This document shows positions 57,831 through 64,000 of a DNA stretch of 64,000 nucleotides, piece after piece (position 1 is the stretch's first letter; each line of letters starts with the position of its first letter). The DNA lies in the NCBI GenBank assembly GCA_045540355.1, contig JAZQHB010000042.1, positions 1-64,000 of the forward strand, written 5' to 3'. A program made the translations under genes and the position numbers. Under the pieces are notes generated by a model. It had not been told where the DNA came from, did not search any database, and saw nothing but the letters and a program-made list of their open reading frames with translations. This DNA is from RGIG2945 sp045540355 (lineage in GTDB: Bacteria > Bacillota > Clostridia > Oscillospirales > Acutalibacteraceae).

Positions 57831-59000
57831 TTAGTAGCAGATTTTTAAAATATCCTTGATTTTCTCTCTGTCCAGCTCTATGTATGTGGGAAGTGTTCGC
57901 TTGCCGCCGAATGTGCAGAGCTCAGTAAGTCGGTCAAAACAGGATTCATCAATGTTGAAATCTCTCAGTTTTGTAGGCATACCGATAAGCCCAAAAAACT
58001 CGGACATTCTTTTGATACCTTCGACAGATGCTTTTTCGTCATCGTCCTCAACCACATCCCATACTCTCCGTGCAAACTGAGCAAAACGGCTGAGGTCTTT
58101 CTTGTAAACATATTTTGCCCAAGCGGGGAATAATACCGCAAGACCTGCACCGTGAGCGATTTCATCATACTCACCCGATAAAGCGTGTTCAATCTGATGA
58201 ACCACAAGGAAGTTTGACCTGCCGCAACCGGTAAGACCGTTATGAGAAAGGCTTGATGCCCACATTACGGTCGCTCTTGCATCGTAATCATGAGGGTTGT
58301 CAATAAGCACTTTTCCTGCATCAATAACCGCTTTTAAAATGCTTTCAGCAAGTCGGTCTGTCAGATTTGTTGGTTCATAGAGTGTGAAGTATCTTTCCAT
58401 GGTGTGTGCCATTATGTCAACGATACCGCAAGCCGTCTGATACTTGCTGAGTGTGTAGGTAAGCTCAGGGTTACATATTGCAAACTGACATCTCATAATA
58501 TCGTTACCGTAACCGCGTTTCATGTTAAGCTCCATATTTGTAACAACCGCAGAATTGCTCATCTCACTGCCTGCAGCGGCGATTGTGAGGATACAAGCAA
58601 CGGGTAAGCATTTTTCGGGAGTCGCCTTACCTGTCGGGAAATCCCATACATCGCAATCGTTTACCGCACCGAGAGCAGTATATTTTGATGAATCTATAAC
58701 ACTTCCGCCGCCGACGGCAAGAATCATCTGAACATTATTGTCTTTGGCAACCTTGACTGCTTCTCTTACAAATGAAAGCTTCGGGTTAGGCTCAACACCG
58801 CCCATTTCAACAACCTTGATACCGTTTTTGTTGAGTGAATCCATAACTGCATCGTAAAGACCGCTTTTTTTGATACTGTTTTTGCCGTACTGGAGCATTA
58901 TTGTGTCATAGCCGTACGACTTGATGATTTCACCTACCTGCAAATGAGTATCTTTGCCGAAATGAACCTTTGTGGGTGTGTAGTATAAAAAGTTTTCCAT
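57831..59000 (-). CDS. Iron-containing alcohol dehydrogenase (butanol dehydrogenase-like)
   Basis: The 389-residue group III dehydrogenase has the NAD(P) loop ILAVGGGSVIDSSKY, the metal-binding stretch DIMAHTMERYF and GCGRSNFLVVHQIEHALSG with its His ligands. It resembles BdhA/YqhD-type enzymes that reduce aldehydes to alcohols at the end of fermentation; substrate not determinable. GGAAA precedes the ATG. It lies 15 bp downstream of htrA on the same strand, which may place it in that transcript. Confidence 0.9.
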   Translation of the reverse strand: MENFLYYTPTKVHFGKDTHLQVGEIIKSYGYDTIMLQYGKNSIKKSGLYDAVMDSLNKNGIKVVEMGGVEPNPKLSFVREAVKVAKDNNVQMILAVGGGSVIDSSKYTALGAVNDCDVWDFPTGKATPEKCLPVACILTIAAAGSEMSNSAVVTNMELNMKRGYGNDIMRCQFAICNPELTYTLSKYQTACGIVDIMAHTMERYFTLYEPTNLTDRLAESILKAVIDAGKVLIDNPHDYDARATVMWASSLSHNGLTGCGRSNFLVVHQIEHALSGEYDEIAHGAGLAVLFPAWAKYVYKKDLSRFAQFARRVWDVVEDDDEKASVEGIKRMSEFFGLIGMPTKLRDFNIDESCFDRLTELCTFGGKRTLPTYIELDREKIKDILKICY

Positions 59001-59015
59001 ATTTATTTTCCTTTC

Positions 59016-60329
59016 TTATGCTGATGTTTTTTCTGCAAGAACAACCTTTAATGTTTTTTGTGCACCGTTTCGGGAAACTTCAAATGTGAGAACATCACCG
59101 ATGTTTGACTTATCAAGAATTGCATCAAGGTCTGTTTCTGACTTGACAGCGGTTGAATTTACGGTGATTATTCTGTCGCCTGCCTGTAAGCCACCTTTGT
59201 GAGCAGCGGAATCGGTGTATACCTTAAGAACATAAAGACCTGTATCCGTAACACCGTAGCGGAAGATGTCAATAGCATTATTTATTTCAACAAGCTCTGC
59301 ACCGAGTGCAACTCTGCCCTTTACATAGCCGTAGTTTATAATATCGTTTGCAACCTTTTTAGCGGTGTTGATCGGAATTGCAAAACCGAGACCTTCAATT
59401 CCCGAAGAAGATGTTTTGGCATTTACAATACCGATAAGCTGACCTTTTGAATTGAAAAGACCGCCGCCTGAGTTTCCGGGGTTGACTGCCGCATTCGTCT
59501 GAAGCAGACGCATATTTTCGCCGTCAATGTTAATTTCTCTGTCGAGTGCACTGATGATACCGTCTGTAACTGTGCCGCCCAAAGTGCCAAGCGGATTTCC
59601 GATTGCAATTGCAAGCTCACCGACAACAATTTTTGAGGAGTCACCCAGTGTTGCTGAATTGAGACCCGTTTTATTTATTTTGATAACCGCAATATCTGTT
59701 TCGGGGTCAGTGCCGACGAGAGAAGCTTTGTGTTCTGTTCCGTCTTTGAGTGTAACCTTGATGCTTGATGATTTTTCAATAACATGATTGTTTGTAACAA
59801 TATAGCCGTTAGAAGAGAAAATAACACCGCTGCCTGCACCCTCGCTGACATACTGCTGCATAAACATATTAGTCTGCATAGTTTCAGTTGTTATTTCAAC
59901 AACGGTATTTTCGCAGGTTGCAACTATATCTGAAATAGAATATTCATCAGCACCCGTATTGCTGCCTTCAACTATTGCTTCCTTGATGATGGTCTGCGTA
60001 GGGTCAGTCGGTGTGGGGTTAAGCTTGGAAGCTAACAGACTTCCGCCGAAACCGCACGCAGTTGAAACAATTGCACAAATGAGTATCAGAGCAACGACTT
60101 TGATACTTTTTTTATTTGTTTTTTTCACGGTAACAACCGGTGTTTCGTAGTGATAATCGTATTTAACCTGAGGTGCAGACGATTCGTAAGAGGTCTGCTC
60201 CGGTGTCGGCTCAGCAAACGGCTGAGAATTTTCAGGTTGTGAAAAGCTCCTGAAAGCGGAAAAGTCCGTGCGAGGTTCGTTGTTTTCCTGATTGAAATTG
60301 TCAAACTGATTATTGTTTTCGTTATTCAT
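59016..60329 (-). CDS. htrA: HtrA/DegP-like membrane-anchored serine protease
   Basis: The 437-residue protein has an Asn/Gln/Glu-rich cytosolic N-terminus (about 1-70), one transmembrane helix (about 75-97), a trypsin-like domain with His 182 (NNHVIEKSS), Asp 212 (DPETDIAVI) and Ser 287 (NPGNSGGGL), and one C-terminal PDZ domain (about 345-435). It degrades misfolded proteins on the outer face of the membrane. The ATG is preceded by GAAAGGCGA. A single PDZ is normal for Firmicutes HtrA. Confidence 0.95.
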   Translation of the reverse strand: MNNENNNQFDNFNQENNEPRTDFSAFRSFSQPENSQPFAEPTPEQTSYESSAPQVKYDYHYETPVVTVKKTNKKSIKVVALILICAIVSTACGFGGSLLASKLNPTPTDPTQTIIKEAIVEGSNTGADEYSISDIVATCENTVVEITTETMQTNMFMQQYVSEGAGSGVIFSSNGYIVTNNHVIEKSSSIKVTLKDGTEHKASLVGTDPETDIAVIKINKTGLNSATLGDSSKIVVGELAIAIGNPLGTLGGTVTDGIISALDREINIDGENMRLLQTNAAVNPGNSGGGLFNSKGQLIGIVNAKTSSSGIEGLGFAIPINTAKKVANDIINYGYVKGRVALGAELVEINNAIDIFRYGVTDTGLYVLKVYTDSAAHKGGLQAGDRIITVNSTAVKSETDLDAILDKSNIGDVLTFEVSRNGAQKTLKVVLAEKTSA

Positions 60330-60481
60330 ATTGTCACATCGCCTTTCTGATAAACATAATTTTTATGTCCGTACTTAACTATTATATCATACTTTATATG
60401 TATTAAGATAGTGTTAACAGAAAAATAATTTTTATCAATTTTTGTTTGTCGGCATAGGATGGTAACAAAAGGAGGAAAACT

Positions 60482-61222
60482 ATGCCCACAATATACTTAA
60501 GTCCGTCAACACAGGAAGCAAATATATATGTTACAGACGGCAACTCAGAAGAATATTACATGAATAAAATCGCAGATGCAATGGAGCCGTATCTCAGGTC
60601 AAGCGGAATAAAATATGTGAGGAACACTCCGCAGATGACGGCGGCATCATCAATCGCACAATCAAATGCGGGTGACTATGATGCTCACATAGCACTCCAT
60701 TCAAATGCCGCACCCGAGGGAAGATACGGAGAGGTGAGAGGCTCGGAAGTGTATTTCTACCCATACAGCAACAACAGCAGACGGCTTGCCGATATAATCG
60801 CAAACAATCTGAAAGAAATTTATCCGATTCCCGACAGAGTAAGGGCGGTACCAACGACATTTTTAGGTGAAGTTACAAGAACAAGAGCACCCGCGGTACT
60901 GATAGAATTTGCTTATCATGATAATGTCGACGACGCAACATGGATTCAGGAGAACATAACACCGATAGCAGAAAATGTTGTTCTGTCACTTACAGAGTTT
61001 TTTGGTATACCGTTTATCACACCGCAGCAGGTGAGAATAGGTACGGTAAATCTTAGCTCGGGAAATCTGAATATCCGTTCAAAACCCGATATCAATGCAC
61101 CGATTATCGGCAAAATTCCGAACGGTGCCAAGGTGACGGTTTACTCACAATATGACGGTTGGTATGTTGTCGGATATGAAAATACCGTCGGTTATGTGGC
61201 GTCAAGATATATAGTAATTTGA
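60482..61222 (+). CDS. N-acetylmuramoyl-L-alanine amidase (Amidase_3) with SH3 domain, no signal peptide
   Basis: The 246-residue protein has an Amidase_3 domain (about 1-178: AHIALHSNAAPEG with zinc-binding His, VLIEFAYHDNVDDATW with the catalytic Glu) and a C-terminal bacterial SH3 domain (about 182-246: LNIRSKPDINAPIIGKIPNG, GYVASRYIVI). It begins MPTIYLSPSTQEANIY, so there is no signal peptide, and the first zinc His of the usual DPGHGG loop is replaced. Leaderless amidases of this kind (CwlC in Bacillus) lyse the mother cell after sporulation. That role is inferred from the missing leader. AGGAGG precedes the ATG. Confidence 0.85.
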   Translation: MPTIYLSPSTQEANIYVTDGNSEEYYMNKIADAMEPYLRSSGIKYVRNTPQMTAASSIAQSNAGDYDAHIALHSNAAPEGRYGEVRGSEVYFYPYSNNSRRLADIIANNLKEIYPIPDRVRAVPTTFLGEVTRTRAPAVLIEFAYHDNVDDATWIQENITPIAENVVLSLTEFFGIPFITPQQVRIGTVNLSSGNLNIRSKPDINAPIIGKIPNGAKVTVYSQYDGWYVVGYENTVGYVASRYIVI

Positions 61223-61252
61223 GTGTTGGAAGAAAGTTGACAAAATTTACCG

Positions 61253-61281
61253 TTGATTTTTTTAATAAAATATAGTAAAAT
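61253..61281 (+). promoter_or_regulatory. Promoter of the CHAP/lectin gene
   Basis: TTGATT (61253-61258), 17-bp spacer, TAAAAT (61276-61281). Confidence 0.65.
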
Positions 61282-61340
61282 GTCTTTGATTTGTTTATTT
61301 TGAATGTTAATAAAAAGGAATTTAAAGGAGATATTCAAGT

Positions 61341-64000
61341 ATGAAGCTCAAAAGAATTATTTCGCTTTTATTAGTTATAAGCATGCTTGCGGGACTTAAT
61401 ATATCCGTCGGTGCGGCATACGAAAATACCTATAAAAATACGGGAAATCAGGCTAAGGATATAGTCGGGGTTGCAAAAACCCAGGTCGGTTATCATGAGG
61501 GCACAAACAACTACACAAAATACGGTGTTTGGTACGGATATTCGAATGTTGCATGGTGTGGCGTGTTTATTGCATGGTGTGCAGATCAGGCGGGTATATC
61601 CAAGGATATAGTTCCGGTTCAGGGTGGTTGCGATTCACTGAAAACATGGTTCAGCGGAAAGGGTCGCTATAAAGCAGCACCCTCTCACGGCGGCTCATAT
61701 ACACCCAAGGCGGGGGATATAATATTCTATGATTGGGACGGCAATAATTTATCCGACCATGTCGGTCTTGTTGAATCTGTGTCGGGTAACAAGGTTTATA
61801 CGATTGAGGGTAATTACACAGACCAGGTTAAGAGAAGAACAGATGTATCGCTTTCAAGCAAGGATGTTCTCGGATTCGGCGTTCCCGATTACAAAACCGT
61901 TGTAAGCAATAATTCTACAACAACACACAAGCCGGGTGAATATAAAGTTAAAGCTGAGCCGTATCTTAATATAAGAAAAACAACATCGGCAACTGCAGAT
62001 ATCATCGGCGAAATACCTAACGGAACCAAAATTAACATAACTGCAGTATCGGGTGACTGGGGCAAGGTAACATATAACGGAGTATCGGGATATGTTTCAA
62101 TGAATTATCTCGTTATCGCAAACATTGTGCTTGAAAGTATATCTGTAACAACCTTGCCTACAAAAACAAAGTACAAGGTAGGCGAAAGTCTTTCAACCTC
62201 GGGTATGGTTGTCAAGGGCGTCTATACCGACGGAAGTACAAAAACCATAACAGACTATACTGTGTCAGGCTTTTCATCAGCAACCGCGGGAACTAAAATA
62301 ATCAAGGTTACAAGCGGCGGAAAATCTGCAACATTTAATGTTACTGTTGAAAAAGTATATTCACCCGGCACCTATACAGTTACCGCAACAGAGCTAAATC
62401 TCAGAGGGGGTGCGGGAACATCTTATCCGTTATACGCGGGAATCCCCAACGGAACGGTTTTAACCGTTACAAAGGTATCAGGCAGTTGGGGTCAGGTCAC
62501 ATACAAGACTTTTACAGGCTGGGTATCAATGGACTACCTTGAAGAAGTAATTGTTGAATCAACAGACGCAAGCATAACCTTGTCAGCTTCAAAGCTTGAA
62601 ATGTATGATACACAGACAGCAATTCTCACGGCAAAGACCAACCCTGCATCACGAGTTGTTACATGGTCATCATCAGCAACAAATGTGGCTACCGTATCAA
62701 ACGGACTTGTTACCGCTATTAAAGAGGGTACCGCGGTAATCACAGCGAAGTTTACTTACGGCGGAACGACATTCTCTGCAAAGTGTACGGTTGAAGTTAA
62801 GGCAAGAAATGTAAAATCAATTGCGGTGAAAACATTACCGACAAAAACCAACTATACAGACGGTGAAAATCTTTCAACCAAAGGACTTGTTCTTATCGTA
62901 AATTATGACAAGGGCAGTCCGACAACAATAAGCACAGGATTTACTGTAAGCGGGTATGACAAAATAAAGCTCGGTACACAGACAATAACAGTAAAATACT
63001 CAGGTAAAACAACAACCTTCGATGTAGTTGTCCGTGCAGACTATGTACCGTTCAAAACTATAGAATATAACGGACACATATATTCGTTCTACGATGAAAT
63101 TTTAACTTATGTAAACGCAGCCGCAAGATGTAAAGCAATGGGCGGCAAGCTTGTTACAATAACAACTGCAGAGGAACAGAGCGTAATTTTCAACGAGCTT
63201 AAAAACGGCAAGAGAAGCAACTATTGGATTGGATTGTCCGATGGCGGCAAAACAGGGAATTACGCATGGTCGACAGGCGAAACCTTAAATTATAAGAACT
63301 GGATTTCGGGTCAGCCGAATGCAACAAGCGGTGAAAATGCGGTTATCATGCAGAAAGCCTATGACGGACAATGGAATGATGTTGCTTCGAACTATACAAA
63401 CGCAGGTTTCATTTGTGAAATTGATGCCCACACCGTAAAATATTCCGCAACAAAGACATACGGCGGCAAGACATACTATCGCTTTGATACACACATGTCA
63501 TGGAATGATGCAAATGCATTTGCGGAAATATTCGGCGGTCACCTTGCAACAATCACATCGTCCGGCGAGCAGGAAGCAGTTAAAGCTCTTATATCAAACG
63601 GAAAAGCTGAATCTTATTGGCTTGGCGGAGAAGATGTTGCAAACAGCGGAACATTCAAGTGGGTAACGGGTGAGCCGTTCTCTTATAAAAATTGGCTCAC
63701 AAATAATCCCGGTAACACAAACTCCTGTGAGCACTATATAGAAATTGCAAAATCATTTTCTTACAGATGGAATGATGTAAAGAGTGTCGGCAGAGATAAT
63801 GTCGTAACAGGATTTATTATTGAGGTTGAGAATTTCACAATCACACTTGATAAGGCTGATGTAACAATGGTGGATAATACTACACTTCAGCTCAAGGCAA
63901 GTGTAACCGGCGGTGTATATAAAGCGTCTGATGTCAAGTGGACTTCTGCAGATGCAAGCGTTGCAAAGGTATCGGCATCAGGTCTTGTGACGGCGGTATC
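61341..64000 (+). CDS. Secreted CHAP amidase with SH3, Ig-like and C-type lectin domains, 3'-truncated
   Basis: Open from ATG 61341 (AAAGGAG upstream) to the end of the window, 886 codons, no stop. Order: signal peptide (about 1-26); CHAP peptidoglycan hydrolase (about 35-185) with Cys 73 (NVAWCGVFIAWC) and His 140 (LSDHVGLVESV); SH3 (about 200-258); Big_3-like Ig (about 261-336); SH3 (about 340-400); Big_2 (about 405-490); Big_3-like (about 491-565); two C-type-lectin-like domains (about 568-694 and 696-824) with NYWIGLSDGG, YKNWISGQPN, QWNDV and GFICEI; start of another Big_2. The combination of a wall hydrolase and lectin folds suggests binding to glycans while cutting peptidoglycan; that is inference. 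Confidence 0.88.
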   Translation, partial: MKLKRIISLLLVISMLAGLNISVGAAYENTYKNTGNQAKDIVGVAKTQVGYHEGTNNYTKYGVWYGYSNVAWCGVFIAWCADQAGISKDIVPVQGGCDSLKTWFSGKGRYKAAPSHGGSYTPKAGDIIFYDWDGNNLSDHVGLVESVSGNKVYTIEGNYTDQVKRRTDVSLSSKDVLGFGVPDYKTVVSNNSTTTHKPGEYKVKAEPYLNIRKTTSATADIIGEIPNGTKINITAVSGDWGKVTYNGVSGYVSMNYLVIANIVLESISVTTLPTKTKYKVGESLSTSGMVVKGVYTDGSTKTITDYTVSGFSSATAGTKIIKVTSGGKSATFNVTVEKVYSPGTYTVTATELNLRGGAGTSYPLYAGIPNGTVLTVTKVSGSWGQVTYKTFTGWVSMDYLEEVIVESTDASITLSASKLEMYDTQTAILTAKTNPASRVVTWSSSATNVATVSNGLVTAIKEGTAVITAKFTYGGTTFSAKCTVEVKARNVKSIAVKTLPTKTNYTDGENLSTKGLVLIVNYDKGSPTTISTGFTVSGYDKIKLGTQTITVKYSGKTTTFDVVVRADYVPFKTIEYNGHIYSFYDEILTYVNAAARCKAMGGKLVTITTAEEQSVIFNELKNGKRSNYWIGLSDGGKTGNYAWSTGETLNYKNWISGQPNATSGENAVIMQKAYDGQWNDVASNYTNAGFICEIDAHTVKYSATKTYGGKTYYRFDTHMSWNDANAFAEIFGGHLATITSSGEQEAVKALISNGKAESYWLGGEDVANSGTFKWVTGEPFSYKNWLTNNPGNTNSCEHYIEIAKSFSYRWNDVKSVGRDNVVTGFIIEVENFTITLDKADVTMVDNTTLQLKASVTGGVYKASDVKWTSADASVAKVSASGLVTAV

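Overview
The window comes from a low-GC (about 40% by eye), endospore-forming Clostridia, most like the Oscillospirales/Ruminococcaceae. Evidence: a PolC-type replicase, a sigma-K with a pro-sequence next to a SpoIVFA/SpoIVFB-like pair, a class A RNase P RNA, an archaeal-type (short) prolyl-tRNA synthetase, a GTP-type PEP carboxykinase, and many large secreted proteins built from Big_2, BspA-type LRR, FIVAR and C-type lectin modules. Species assignment is inference. Both ends cut genes: the first lacks its 5' end and the last its 3' end. No tRNA, rRNA, transposase, prophage or CRISPR array was recognised.

Layout. 1-6.3 kb: surface region with a FIVAR-repeat protein, an ECF sigma factor with a poly-Thr membrane partner, an XRE regulator and a BspA/Big_2 protein. 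6.3-9.5 kb: metal-binding HMA protein behind a DtxR-like operator, two sugar-phosphate isomerases, nagB. 9.7-19.8 kb: long co-directional run pyrH-frr-uppS-cdsA-dxr-rseP-ispG-polC (translation, envelope lipid and isoprenoid synthesis, site-2 protease, replicase). 19.9-26.0 kb: histidine operon hisZGDCBAIE, with no hisH or hisF. 26-28.6 kb: accessory island with a 29-codon hydrophobic ORF, a MITE-like hairpin, an MNT/HEPN pair and a lipoprotein divergent from an XRE regulator with twin operators. 28.8-35.9 kb: minus-strand block proS, acpP, pckA, nagA-rimI-tsaD, rnpB. 36-42.6 kb: LCP ligase, RHH/SLOG/sigK, FMN riboswitch-ribU, metK, spoIVFA-spoIVFB. 42.6-55.4 kb: radical SAM pair, rplS, two signal peptidases, rbgA, rnhB, yraN, thrC, DUF1540, metallophosphoesterase, tig, clpP-clpX, ppa. 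55.5-64 kb: Big_2/DUF4474 protein, iron alcohol dehydrogenase, HtrA, an amidase without signal peptide, and a CHAP/SH3/Ig/C-type-lectin protein.

How parts work together. Pro-SigK and the SpoIVFA/B pair would form the mother-cell processing checkpoint, and the leaderless amidase may act in mother-cell lysis. uppS, cdsA, dxr, ispG and rseP supply and guard the envelope. nagB and nagA (at separate loci) recycle amino sugars. RibU imports riboflavin under FMN control. Trigger factor, ClpP and ClpX form a protein-quality cluster.

Main points for a second look: a PolC that appears to lack its inserted proofreading exonuclease; a his operon without hisH/hisF; an interspersed repeat of degenerate 7-mers ending in a hairpin, at five clear loci plus one remnant, which also creates false upstream gene starts; small unannotated genes (29-aa peptide, 53-aa DUF1540, 58-aa RHH); and several divergent regulator/operator arrangements. 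All family names are by recognition of motifs; no database search was run.
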